Assembly (NCBI GenBank): GCA_041398965.1
Contig: JAWKTT010000059.1
Coordinates: forward strand, 1 to 16,715
Reading direction: 5' to 3'
Length of the DNA stretch: 16,715 nucleotides
Source: JAWKTT01 sp041398965
Lineage (GTDB): Bacteria; Planctomycetota; Planctomycetia; Planctomycetales; Planctomycetaceae
Position numbers and translations under genes: made by a program. The notes beneath the pieces were generated by a model. It saw only the letters and a list, made by a program, of their open reading frames with translations. It was not told the origin of the DNA and searched no databases. Below are positions 1 to 7,927 of the stretch, one piece after another. Each line of letters opens with the position of its first letter. Position 1 is the stretch's first letter.

Positions 1-66
1 GGGCAGGAAGGGGAGAGCCAGAACGGCTCCATTGGCTCGCAGGAAAGCACGTCGACTCAATGTCAT
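1..66 (-). CDS. Start of a Tat-exported protein, probably DUF1552 family (partial)
   Basis: Only the first 22 codons are in the window; the rest lies beyond position 1. They read MTLSRRAFLRANGAVLALPF followed by Leu-Pro. This is a twin-arginine signal (S-R-R-A-F-L) running into a short hydrophobic segment. Starts of the form S-R-R-x-F-L-R-x-x-G-x-x-L-A-L-P-F-L are characteristic of planctomycete DUF1552 proteins, which usually sit beside cytochrome-like DUF1587/DUF1592 proteins; their function is unknown. Other Tat-exported families (DUF1501, Gfo/Idh-type oxidoreductases) start similarly, so the family call is an inference. The start is the ATG at 64-66, with a weak AAGG about nine bases upstream. 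The 239 bases between it and the sulfatase stop hold no convincing gene, so this gene may have its own promoter there. Confidence 0.5.
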   Translation of the reverse strand, partial: MTLSRRAFLRANGAVLALPFLP

Positions 67-305
67 GATGTCAGCCTTCGTTCGTCAAGGACTGGAAGTC
101 TGTCGATGGATCGGCGTGCCAACGTCGGTACATGGCTGATCACAACATGCACCAAACCATCGCCACGTGAGGGAGGGAACCTGTTTGCGCTGACAAACTC
201 CCCAGATTGTCGACCAAGGAGCACGCACGTAACTCAGATACAATAACGCACGCTGATGCAACACGCAAAGAGTGCTTCCAGAAAACACCATGGGATACCG
301 AAAGA

Positions 306-1688
306 CTAATTTGTTCGGGGAAGCCAGGTGTTCGGGGCGTTGAGCATGAGCGGCTCATGGAAGACGGTGAGTTCGTCTCCTTGTTCCTTAATCCAGCCTA
401 ATAACTCGACGACGAGATCGTGCTGGACCTGTACGAGGTCGGGGTGACTCCAGACGTTGGTTTGCTCGTGGGGGTCCTTTTGCAGGTCGTATAACTCGTA
501 CTCGGGGCGACCGTGATGACTGGCGACGACCTTCGCAGCATGTTCATCTGTCTGGGCGAGGTCGGTCCATTCCTTAAAGTAGTCGCCTGAGGTCTCTCGA
601 AGCAAGAGATCGATATGCGATGTATAGGCAAACTCGGGGTGTGGGTTCCAGATGAGCTTATACTGTTCTGTGCGAATAGAACGACTGAGATAGACGTTCA
701 TTTTCCTGTCGCCGCTGTGGGTGGTGAAGACACGAAAACGATGGGTCGAAATGTCTCCACGAAGCACTGCTGCGAAGGAACGACCATCGAGGTTCTTAGG
801 AACCTTGCCACCCGCAACATCAATGAGTGTCGGGATGATGTCGATCCAGCTGACCATCGCATCGGTTCGCCTGCCAGCTTCGATCTCCCCCTTACGTGCG
901 ATAATCAACGGAACGCGGACCCCTTCATCGTAAAGCGTCCATTTGCCGAACGGAAACTGGGCACCGTGATCGCTGGAGAAGACAAATATCTTATCTTTCG
1001 CCAGATGTCGATCGGTTAACTCGCGGAGTTCGCCCAGGTAGGCATCGAGGTCTTTGACCTCTTGCAAGTACCGCGATCGTTGGACTCGGGTCCGCGGGGT
1101 ATCCAAATGCTTGGGGGGCAATGTCAGCAACTTCGGGTCGACCGTCGACTCGCTCGGCCAAGGGACATGCGGGTTCGAGACCCCCACAAACAGGGCGAGT
1201 GGTCGTGTGTCCTTTCGGTTCGTCAGAAAGTTCTTAACATTCTCCCTCACTTCCGGAATATCCGACGCTAGCTCAATGGTGTCGAACCCGTAACTCTTTG
1301 CGCTGCGAGCATGAGCGACTTTTCCAAACGCGGCCGTTTGATACCCGAGTTGATTAAGTACACGAGGTAACCGAAGAATCCCTTCGCGAGGATAGGTATG
1401 ATTTTCCTCAGCTCCGTTTCGAGCGGGCATTAGTCCGGTCAGCAGAGCCGCACGACTAGGGGCACATGATGGACTCGCCACGAACGCCCGCTCAAACGTC
1501 AATCCGTCGGCTGCCAGCTTATCAATCGCCGGAGTCGAGATGCTCTTCCCCCCATAAACCGCCAAGTCCCCCGCAGAGAGGTCATCCGCCAAATAGACCA
1601 CCACATCCGGCAGACGCGGCTGGGCCCCGGCGAGCGACGGTATCAGGAGTGCCATGCTAATCAGGGACAATGCGAATCGTCGGTTCAT
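306..1688 (-). CDS. Secreted sulfatase, SGSH (heparan N-sulfatase)-like
   Basis: This is a type I sulfatase that hydrolyses sulfate esters or sulfamates outside the cytoplasm. Residues 1-22 form a signal peptide (MNRRFALSLISMALLIPSLA, then G-A-Q). The metal-binding DD is at 35-36. The formylglycine motif C-A-P-S-R is at 75-79, embedded in SCAPSRAALLTGLMPARNG, which resembles human SGSH. Further active-site residues visible are K123, H173 in SNPHVPW, and D240-H241 in SSDHG. The length of 460 residues is normal for the family. C75 must be converted to formylglycine by a maturase encoded elsewhere. The start has a strong GGAGG eight bases upstream. It lies 129 bases downstream of the DUF1080 gene, with an inverted repeat in the gap. 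The true substrate cannot be read from sequence; a sulfated glycan is likely. Confidence 0.93.
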   Translation of the reverse strand: MNRRFALSLISMALLIPSLAGAQPRLPDVVVYLADDLSAGDLAVYGGKSISTPAIDKLAADGLTFERAFVASPSCAPSRAALLTGLMPARNGAEENHTYPREGILRLPRVLNQLGYQTAAFGKVAHARSAKSYGFDTIELASDIPEVRENVKNFLTNRKDTRPLALFVGVSNPHVPWPSESTVDPKLLTLPPKHLDTPRTRVQRSRYLQEVKDLDAYLGELRELTDRHLAKDKIFVFSSDHGAQFPFGKWTLYDEGVRVPLIIARKGEIEAGRRTDAMVSWIDIIPTLIDVAGGKVPKNLDGRSFAAVLRGDISTHRFRVFTTHSGDRKMNVYLSRSIRTEQYKLIWNPHPEFAYTSHIDLLLRETSGDYFKEWTDLAQTDEHAAKVVASHHGRPEYELYDLQKDPHEQTNVWSHPDLVQVQHDLVVELLGWIKEQGDELTVFHEPLMLNAPNTWLPRTN

Positions 1689-1707
1689 CCTGTGACCTCC
1701 AGGGAAA

Positions 1708-1732
1708 GTCGTGTACCGCGGACATCCTTGTC
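1708..1732 (-). promoter_or_regulatory. Copy 1 of a 25-base element upstream of a sulfatase gene
   Basis: The element begins GTCGTGT on the plus strand and ends ACATCCTTGTC. It matches 6301-6325 at 20 of 25 positions with no gap and in the same orientation. It starts 20 bases upstream of the sulfatase ATG at 1688, while the second copy starts 56 bases upstream of the other sulfatase. It overlaps the left arm of the inverted repeat at 1718-1771. It could be an operator or part of a dispersed repeat; the sequence does not decide. Confidence 0.4.
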
Positions 1733-1771
1733 GATGAAAAAAGTTACTTTAAGGCAGACAAGGATGTCCGC
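1718..1771. repeat. Perfect 15-bp inverted repeat with a 24-base loop
   Basis: The left arm (1718-1732, GCGGACATCCTTGTC) is the exact reverse complement of the right arm (1757-1771). The spacer 1733-1756 is A/T-rich. It sits 47 bases beyond the DUF1080 stop and 30 bases before the sulfatase start, both on the minus strand. No T-run follows the hairpin on the minus strand, so it is not a standard intrinsic terminator. It may be a REP- or MITE-like element, a transcript-stabilising hairpin, or a two-armed operator. Confidence 0.75.
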
Positions 1772-1817
1772 CATAGGAAGGGTTGACTCCAGAGCCTTAA
1801 TCGAAACGCAGTACAAC

Positions 1818-2582
1818 CTATTTATTCAGTGACTTCACGCGAAGGTTTTTCCAGAGCACCGTCCCTTGATTTCCTTTGTGGATTTGCAGGCCAAAGAAGC
1901 CTTGGGGGTAGGAGCCGTTGTCGACCCAGTGGGCGGCGGGAATTCCGTTGATCCAGGTCTTGACGACGTTTCCCTTCGCCGAAACCGTGACGCGGTTCCA
2001 CTCTCCCTCTTTCGCTGCGGCTCGTGCGTCTTTGTGCTCCTTCAGCCACAGCGGATAGAAGTAGCCGCCGCAACTCTGTCCGTAAATTCCCCCTGACCAG
2101 TGTCGATCCTTCGAAAAGCCTTCCATCTCGACCTGCGGGCCATACACGGTGACGGCGTCGTTCTTACCCGGCTTCGTCTTCGCACGAAACATGACGCCAC
2201 TGTTGCAATCGACTTCCCATTTCATCTCGCAGGTGAAGATGAAGTCTGTGTAGTCTGCCTTGTCGGTGCAGAGATAGGTGCTGTCAGAACCGCGAATACA
2301 TTTTCCGACTAGTAGGCCGTCCTTCACCTCAAACGTCGACGTCCCCCCTTTCGGAGTCCAGCCGGTCAGGTCCTGACCGTTGAACAACGAGGTAAACCCT
2401 TCTGTCAACTCAGGCTCAACCTCGGTGTTGAGGAGCATCTCGTCGAGCTTCGGAATGTTCTCCTGCTTTTTATAACTCTCGTACCACTTCTGCTGTGCCG
2501 GATCGAGTTCCCCCGCCACTGTCAGTCCACTGGTACAGCAAAGCAGGATCAGCGCGAGAGTTGTGAAGTAGCTTCGACTCAT
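1818..2582 (-). CDS. Secreted DUF1080 protein (3-keto-disaccharide hydrolase family)
   Basis: DUF1080 proteins have a concanavalin-like jelly-roll fold, and some members hydrolyse 3-keto-glycosides in the periplasm. A signal peptide covers residues 1-24. A short charged segment precedes the domain, which opens with the hallmark GFTSLFNGQDLTGW at 62-75. Other conserved blocks are NSGVMFR at 127-133, EWNRVTV at 194-200 and G-L-Q-I-H at 231-235, and the protein ends in the usual strand containing LRVKSL. Its 254 residues are slightly long, because of an N-terminal extension at about 25-60. It lies 84 bases downstream of the double hydrolase gene and upstream of a sulfatase, consistent with a role in glycan breakdown. 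The start ATG has only a weak CCGGA upstream. The family call is firm; the substrate is unknown, and a pure carbohydrate-binding role is possible. Confidence 0.92.
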   Translation of the reverse strand: MSRSYFTTLALILLCCTSGLTVAGELDPAQQKWYESYKKQENIPKLDEMLLNTEVEPELTEGFTSLFNGQDLTGWTPKGGTSTFEVKDGLLVGKCIRGSDSTYLCTDKADYTDFIFTCEMKWEVDCNSGVMFRAKTKPGKNDAVTVYGPQVEMEGFSKDRHWSGGIYGQSCGGYFYPLWLKEHKDARAAAKEGEWNRVTVSAKGNVVKTWINGIPAAHWVDNGSYPQGFFGLQIHKGNQGTVLWKNLRVKSLNK

Positions 2583-2666
2583 GTTCTGTGTTTCCGGAGA
2601 GTGTGATGGATAGACGAGCGAAAAGAACTCGCCGCAAGATACGATGTTGACCAGCGTGAGGCGTCC

Positions 2667-4757
2667 CTAGTTCGCCCGTTCGACTTTCAGTGTCACTGGT
2701 TGATTGGTGATTGTGAGTTGCGGGATGGTGATGTGTCCAGTCCCGTCGGCTGACGTCTCACCCTGCATTTCGCCGAAGGTCCAGCGGAAAGTTTCGCCCG
2801 GTGCGAGTTGAAGTGCTTGAAGCCTGCGAAGAGTGACATCTGCCGTCGCTGTGGTCGGAATGGTGAAGGTTGTTTTCAGGTCGGCTGGTGTCGTCAGGAA
2901 CAACGACATTTCCAGTTTGTTTGTCTCATCGGAGATGTTTTTCCACCGAAAGAACGCGTTGATTTGCCCCGACTTTTGGCTTTTGACATCGTCTGGCCAT
3001 GGGAGGGGATCGTTGGTTAACGCATTCGTGAAGGCGGGGTAAGCAGCATTCTTGCGGACGCTCAGCCAGTCGAACGTATTGACCAGATCGTTGAACTTCT
3101 CGATCTTCGCATGGTCGTTCGCATGTCCAAATGGCCCCCAATAGAAGTAGCCCGCGTACTGACGTTCGTTCATCGCGGCGGCGAACGCATCGTGTCCCTG
3201 GGACCAACTGTCGTTCTGAGCCGAGTAGTCGACAACGATTGGCGGGTCCGCCAGCGTCACCCCATCGGGAATGGTTGCGGGAGGGAGGAACATTCGACTG
3301 GTGACATGTTCGACCCGTGCCGGGACGTTCGCTTTGATCGCCGCAAAGAGGTCGCCCTGGCGCATCCCGATCCCCAGCGTGCCACTCCCCCCCATCGAGT
3401 TGCCACACAGGTAGACCCGATTCTCATCCAACTGATAATGCTCGATGACCCATTTCACGGTGTCGATGACCCGCTTCTCGGGCGGGCTGATTTCCGATCC
3501 TTTGTACTTCTCGATTCCCCACCACCAGTCCCCCTTATTCGCCCGGCAATCGACGTACAAGGCAAAGAACTCCGGCGGTGCCCGGTAGATGTCGTGATTA
3601 CCCACGGTCGCCGTGCAGGCGAGACACGAATCGACGTTATGTCCCGCAGAGTGCAAGACAACATATAGCGGCGGACGGACGAGAGCCCCATTCAATTCGG
3701 GCTTCCCCTCTGTCGGATGCAGTACGAGAAACTTGTCACGTTGCGGAGCCGCATAGCCCCACTCGGGGCGTGTTCCATGCACGAAGGATTCGAGTTTCCG
3801 TTCGGTAAAGACCGACTCCGACTCCCGCACCGGGGGCCAACTCTGGGGGTCTTCCGACTGAGCTGCCTTGTTTTCCTGAGGAGGATTCAGCGAGGAGAGC
3901 CATGTCATGGACTGTTCTTGCCACGCATCCCACATTGGTCCTTTGTAGCCATTCAGGCCGTGCCCACCCGACGGGAGTTCGAGATATTTGGAGGCGATGT
4001 TCTTGTTCTTTTGCAGCGATGCAAATAGTTCACGGCTATTTTCGGGGGGGACCACCGTGTCATCAACAGCGTGTGCCAAGAACATCGGCGGGGTCTTCGC
4101 CGTGACCTGTAATTCGTTGGAATACAACTTCACCATATCGGGTGAAGGGTCCTTGCCAAGCAATCTTCCCTTCGATCCCTGATGTGTCTTCTTCCCCATC
4201 GTAACGACCGGATAAACCAGAATCGCGAAGTCAGGACGACAGCTAACGCGATCGATCGCGTCGGTCGCCTTCGGGTCTCCATCATCGAAGTGGGTTGCTG
4301 CTGTTGAGGCGACATGTCCACCAGCGGAAAAGCCAATGATGCCGATGCGTTCAGGGTCCAGGTTCCAATCCTTCGCATGGAAACGCACAGTGCGTAAGGC
4401 GCGTTGGGTATCCAGCAGTGGCACAGCATGACGCCCCGCCGGGAGGCGGTATTCAAGAACAACGCCCGTGATGTTATGTTGCGTCAACCACTTGGCAATC
4501 CCATGTCCCTCGGCTCCCACGACAAGTCCGCCATAGCCTCCACCGGGGCAAATCACCATCGCGGTCCCATTGGGTTTCGCCGGCCGATGGACCGTAATCC
4601 ACCCTTTCGCTTCGTCCGTCGTCCCATCCCCAACCGGAGACGGCCCCTCCCACAACGGGGTCCTCTGACCCACAGTCGGCTCGGCGACTGGCGACGTCTC
4701 CGCTGCGAAACCGAGCGTCGCAGACAACAGAAAGCAAACAGCAAATACGAACTTCAT
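2667..4757 (-). CDS. Exported protein with two alpha/beta-hydrolase domains (tandem esterase)
   Basis: This protein of about 696 residues joins two serine-hydrolase domains after a signal peptide (about 1-19). Domain 1 (about 35-292) is of the BD-FAE/acetyl-xylan-esterase type. It has the oxyanion motif CPGGGYGG at 70-77, nucleophile S144 in GFSAGGH, D232 in HAVDDTVVPP and H266 in SGGHG. Domain 2 (about 340-575) resembles PHB-depolymerase/feruloyl-esterase-like hydrolases, with oxyanion segment VVLHSAGHN near 366, nucleophile S454 in GNSMGG, probable D516 and H545 in GPFGHAND. A C-terminal beta-rich region (about 580-696) follows. Both triads look intact, so this is probably a real double enzyme acting on acyl decorations of polysaccharides. 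I chose the ATG at 4755-4757 because GGGAG lies six bases upstream; the in-frame ATG two codons earlier abuts that site. The substrate is inferred from neighbouring sulfatase and lyase genes. Confidence 0.9.
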   Translation of the reverse strand: MKFVFAVCFLLSATLGFAAETSPVAEPTVGQRTPLWEGPSPVGDGTTDEAKGWITVHRPAKPNGTAMVICPGGGYGGLVVGAEGHGIAKWLTQHNITGVVLEYRLPAGRHAVPLLDTQRALRTVRFHAKDWNLDPERIGIIGFSAGGHVASTAATHFDDGDPKATDAIDRVSCRPDFAILVYPVVTMGKKTHQGSKGRLLGKDPSPDMVKLYSNELQVTAKTPPMFLAHAVDDTVVPPENSRELFASLQKNKNIASKYLELPSGGHGLNGYKGPMWDAWQEQSMTWLSSLNPPQENKAAQSEDPQSWPPVRESESVFTERKLESFVHGTRPEWGYAAPQRDKFLVLHPTEGKPELNGALVRPPLYVVLHSAGHNVDSCLACTATVGNHDIYRAPPEFFALYVDCRANKGDWWWGIEKYKGSEISPPEKRVIDTVKWVIEHYQLDENRVYLCGNSMGGSGTLGIGMRQGDLFAAIKANVPARVEHVTSRMFLPPATIPDGVTLADPPIVVDYSAQNDSWSQGHDAFAAAMNERQYAGYFYWGPFGHANDHAKIEKFNDLVNTFDWLSVRKNAAYPAFTNALTNDPLPWPDDVKSQKSGQINAFFRWKNISDETNKLEMSLFLTTPADLKTTFTIPTTATADVTLRRLQALQLAPGETFRWTFGEMQGETSADGTGHITIPQLTITNQPVTLKVERAN

Positions 4758-4763
4758 GGGCAT

Positions 4764-4768
4764 CTCCC
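4764..4768 (-). promoter_or_regulatory. Ribosome binding site that decides the double-hydrolase start
   Basis: GGGAG on the minus strand lies six bases from the ATG at 4755-4757. It touches the other in-frame ATG at 4761-4763 directly, which makes that upstream start unlikely. Confidence 0.6.
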
Positions 4769-4880
4769 GGGGTGAATCTCAGTGTGTCGTAAGTGGGGCA
4801 TCACGGCCCCATTGTCGGGCGCACTTCATGTCAGGTCGAATTGAGTGATAGGTCACACAGTAACGATTCTCTGTGCGAGA

Positions 4881-6245
4881 TTACTTCAATGACTGCACAT
4901 ATTTTTCTCTCAATGATTTCAGTTCGCGAAGTTCCTCGGGATGATCCACCGCGAGGTTCTTTGACTCTTGAGGATCGTTAACGAGGTTGACGAGGAAGAG
5001 GTGGTCATTCTTCGTAAGTGGTCGGCCGCTGGTATCCTTGGCATTTCCGAGCAGTTTCCAGTCTCCATGTCGAACGACCCATTGAGCCCCCGGGCCCGCT
5101 CCGAGTTGCCAGTAGAAGCTTTCGTGTGGGGTTGGTTTGTCGTGAACAATAACATCGCTGAGGCTGCGTCCATCGAGATGATGCGGAACCGCCGCAGAAT
5201 CCGGAAGGGACTGGGCCATGTCGAGCCCGCAGAGGTCGGCGAGCGTCGGGAACCAGTCGCAACCTGTCGCCAGCTGATCTCGCACGACTCCCTGCGGAAT
5301 CGTCCCCGGACACGAGACGATGGCCGGGACTCGAATGCCCCCTTCAAACAGACAGCCCTTGGCCCCACGATACGGCCCGGCACTCCCTCCCCCAGAGAAG
5401 GTCCGTTCCTCCGTCGAATGACCATGATCCGACTGAAACAGCACAATCGTCTGCTCACGCAGGCCGAGTGCTTCGAGTCGATCGAGGACTGTGCCGATCC
5501 TCTCGTCCATTGTCGAGACGAAGGCCCCGTACATTCCACGCGGGTTGGGGACATCCTGATAACGTGCTCGCCACTTGTCTGTCGCCTGTAGCGGGTAGTG
5601 CGGGACGTTGATTGCCCAATAGATGAAGAACGGGCGTTCGTCCTGTTGATCGAGCAGTCGCAGGCATTCCTCGGTCATCAGATCGGGGAAATAACGACCA
5701 TCGGCGTAGACCTCCTGGCCATCTCGCCAGAGATCGTGCCGATTCGGCCCCTGCCAGTAGAAAAAGTGCGAGTAGTTGTCGATGCATCCTCCCATGTGGC
5801 CGAACGAACTGTCGAACCCTTGCCCGTTCGGCATCGTTGCGGGTGTGTATCCTAAATGCCATTTGCCAACATGTCCCGTCCGGTAGCCCGCCCCCTTGAA
5901 GAGTTCCGCCAGCGTCACTTCACCTGTCGGCATTCCTGCTTCGCCATGAGTTGACGAGACATTTCCGGATACTCCTGCCCGGACCGGAAAACGCCCTGTC
6001 ATCAGGCCGGCTCGTGAGGAACTGCAAATTGCAGAAGGTGCATACATCTGCGTGAACCGCACCCCCGTCTTTGCCAATCGATCGATGTTCGGCGTAACCA
6101 GATCTTGCGAACCATAGCACCCCGCATCCACCGTCCCCTGATCGTCCGTATAAATAATCAACACGTTCAGCGGTTTCGCATCGACCACCCGCGAACAGAG
6201 AACGAGCATCACAAGCAAAAATGCCCATGTGAGATAGGTTCGCAT
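4881..6245 (-). CDS. Secreted arylsulfatase-type sulfatase
   Basis: This is a type I sulfatase of 454 residues, normal length, with a signal peptide at 1-23. The metal ligands DD are at 34-35. The formylglycine motif reads C-S-S-S-R at 74-78 inside ICSSSRAGLMTGR. The third position is Ser rather than the more common Pro or Ala, but the rest of the signature is intact. GKWHLG at 127-132 supplies K128 and H130. H216 is in NVPHYP, D273-H274 in SDHG, and K296 in YRGAKG, so the whole metal and sulfate site is present. The start has GGGAG seven bases upstream. It lies 123 bases upstream of the double-hydrolase gene and downstream of the PL9-like lyase. It needs a formylglycine-generating enzyme encoded elsewhere. 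It is clearly a different sulfatase subfamily from the one at 306-1688. Substrate unknown; a sulfated acidic polysaccharide is the likely class. Confidence 0.93.
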   Translation of the reverse strand: MRTYLTWAFLLVMLVLCSRVVDAKPLNVLIIYTDDQGTVDAGCYGSQDLVTPNIDRLAKTGVRFTQMYAPSAICSSSRAGLMTGRFPVRAGVSGNVSSTHGEAGMPTGEVTLAELFKGAGYRTGHVGKWHLGYTPATMPNGQGFDSSFGHMGGCIDNYSHFFYWQGPNRHDLWRDGQEVYADGRYFPDLMTEECLRLLDQQDERPFFIYWAINVPHYPLQATDKWRARYQDVPNPRGMYGAFVSTMDERIGTVLDRLEALGLREQTIVLFQSDHGHSTEERTFSGGGSAGPYRGAKGCLFEGGIRVPAIVSCPGTIPQGVVRDQLATGCDWFPTLADLCGLDMAQSLPDSAAVPHHLDGRSLSDVIVHDKPTPHESFYWQLGAGPGAQWVVRHGDWKLLGNAKDTSGRPLTKNDHLFLVNLVNDPQESKNLAVDHPEELRELKSLREKYVQSLK

Positions 6246-6300
6246 TCACATTCTCCCGATTGTGTAATTCGTTAATTAGTGTCTATATTACGGCTAAGGT

Positions 6301-6325
6301 GTCGTGTGCGGCAAACATTCTTGTC
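6301..6325 (-). promoter_or_regulatory. Copy 2 of the 25-base element upstream of a sulfatase gene
   Basis: It begins GTCGTGT and ends ACATTCTTGTC on the plus strand, aligning without gaps to 1708-1732 (20 of 25 identical). It starts 56 bases upstream of the sulfatase start at 6245. Unlike copy 1 it has no perfect partner arm. A degenerate one may be the GACACGAATG at 6370-6379. Confidence 0.4.
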
Positions 6326-6444
6326 TGTCGAAAGCATCACATGGCTCTTGGTCCCTGATACTTAACCGGGACACGAATGACTGTGGACCCAATCGTCTTT
6401 CAGCTAGTCACCGAAGAGGTTATTTGCCTGTGTCGAATGACCAC

Positions 6445-7824
6445 TTACTTCTCCCCCTCTGGAGTGAATTCGAACGCTCCTAAGTCAGGCCGGATTCCTG
6501 TGAATGGCAGTCCGGCGTCAGTCCCCCGATCGATCAGGTCGCTCTCTCGAACGAGCCGCAAAAACGGAGTCACCGGTAGTTCTCCATCCGGACCACGCGG
6601 TCTTATCAAGTCTGCTTCATCAAGCCCTGAAAAGTCATCAGCGGTTACGTGGACTGGCAGCTGAAAGGAGTTCGAGTCGACCGTACATTCCAATTCATTA
6701 AGGTTCGTCACCTCACGACGACCGCGGAAACCGAGATTGTTCCGTAAGACATGTCCGTACCCCTCCACATCCTTGTTGACATCTTTAAGGTCGCGGCCCA
6801 GCAGGTTAAAATTGATGCCATTGCGATAGGCCGTATTGTTAATGAAGTCGATGCCACCGGGGTGATGATTCGCATAGAATCCAGATGCCTTATTCCTCAC
6901 CGCGACACACTGACGCACGATATGTCGGGGAACAGGATTCGGGATTCGTGATGCGGGTTGTCTCGCATAGCCTCCCGCCTTAAATCCATTGCCATCAGCT
7001 AAACTACTAAACTCCGGGCTGTATCCATTGTAAAAGGCCCAGCACTGTTCCACAGTGACCGCTTCGCCCGACGAGATGAAGTCAAAACCATCATCGCTGT
7101 TGAACCACGCGCGACATCCTCGAAAGATATTGTCGACACTCCCCTTGGAAGCATGAAAACCGAATCCATCGACGTTGCCGCCACGACCATCTTCTGACGT
7201 CACATCATGATTCTGGAAGGCGTCGCAATTGAGCACGAGATTGTGCGACCCCCGCCCCAGCCAGAATCCTATCGCCTGTCCATCCCGCATGGTGAGGTGC
7301 TCGTAGATGTTATGATCCCCTTCATTATCGATACAGATCGACTGTGTGTGCCCCTTAATCGTTACTTGCACTCCAGTCACGGTGATCCCTCGCAAGTGCA
7401 GCCACGACCCGCTGACATGAAACCCCGTCACTCGCTCGCCATTCGGTTTCACCTGAGAGAAGTCAAACACCGGTGCTTCATCGGGAAAGGCCCAGTAACG
7501 AATCGGATGCTTCGGCTGGCCACTTCTGTTCAGCAACATCACAAACGCTCGCCCCCGTCCCCTCTGAGCGATCATCTCCTCCGTCATGACATATCTGCCA
7601 CCCCGAATCCAAATTGTATCTCCCGGAGAAGCGACCCCCTGTGCCTTGTTCACACTGGCGAATGGAGCGTCTACTGATCCCGTCCCCGAATCATCCCCCG
7701 CCGGTGACACATAGAACTCCGCTCCCCACGCCACAACACCAAATAATGTTCCCCACAGCAGACATCCCCATGCAAGGATGTTGCGGCAACGGAGCACGTG
7801 AATCAGCGATTGACGATACCTCAT
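6445..7824 (-). CDS. Secreted right-handed beta-helix protein, PL9-like pectate lyase
   Basis: The likely product is a calcium-dependent polygalacturonate lyase. After a long signal or anchor segment (1-35, hydrophobic core near 17-34) the mature part opens with EFYVSPAGDD, the standard start of planctomycete beta-helix lyases. The middle carries features of Erwinia Pel9A. D219 (in NVDGFGF), D244, D245 and D248 (in NSDDGFDF) correspond to its four calcium-binding aspartates (209, 233, 234, 237 as I recall). K282 in GNGFKAGGY corresponds to its catalytic lysine (273). The spacing fits within two residues. Length is 459 residues. I chose the ATG at 7822-7824 because it precedes a signal peptide; the frame stays open upstream to 7986, but that extension overlaps the next gene and looks non-coding. 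The ribosome site is poor. Gap to the upstream gene is 103 bases. Activity on a non-pectic uronan remains possible. Confidence 0.82.
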   Translation of the reverse strand: MRYRQSLIHVLRCRNILAWGCLLWGTLFGVVAWGAEFYVSPAGDDSGTGSVDAPFASVNKAQGVASPGDTIWIRGGRYVMTEEMIAQRGRGRAFVMLLNRSGQPKHPIRYWAFPDEAPVFDFSQVKPNGERVTGFHVSGSWLHLRGITVTGVQVTIKGHTQSICIDNEGDHNIYEHLTMRDGQAIGFWLGRGSHNLVLNCDAFQNHDVTSEDGRGGNVDGFGFHASKGSVDNIFRGCRAWFNSDDGFDFISSGEAVTVEQCWAFYNGYSPEFSSLADGNGFKAGGYARQPASRIPNPVPRHIVRQCVAVRNKASGFYANHHPGGIDFINNTAYRNGINFNLLGRDLKDVNKDVEGYGHVLRNNLGFRGRREVTNLNELECTVDSNSFQLPVHVTADDFSGLDEADLIRPRGPDGELPVTPFLRLVRESDLIDRGTDAGLPFTGIRPDLGAFEFTPEGEK

Positions 7825-7927
7825 GGTGGCATCGTAGCACCCCCCAAGTCTCCCCACCACGGGTCGCGTGACGAACTGGAGTTCAACGTCACGGAATCCG
7901 ATCTGAAGCTGAGAGTAACCGAGAGTG

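Noticed and set aside
3111..3668. Plus-strand frame of 185 codons inside the double-hydrolase gene
   Set aside because: It is antisense to a well-supported coding region with intact catalytic motifs and has no domain of its own.
4795..4860. Two five-base hairpins upstream of the double-hydrolase gene (GGGGC/GCCCC near 4795-4810 and CACAG/CTGTG near 4855-4875)
   Set aside because: The stems are too short and lack a T-run; hairpins of this size arise by chance.
4968..5591. Plus-strand frame of 207 codons and a minus-strand frame of 211 codons within the arylsulfatase gene
   Set aside because: Both are other-frame shadows of the sulfatase, with no recognisable motifs.
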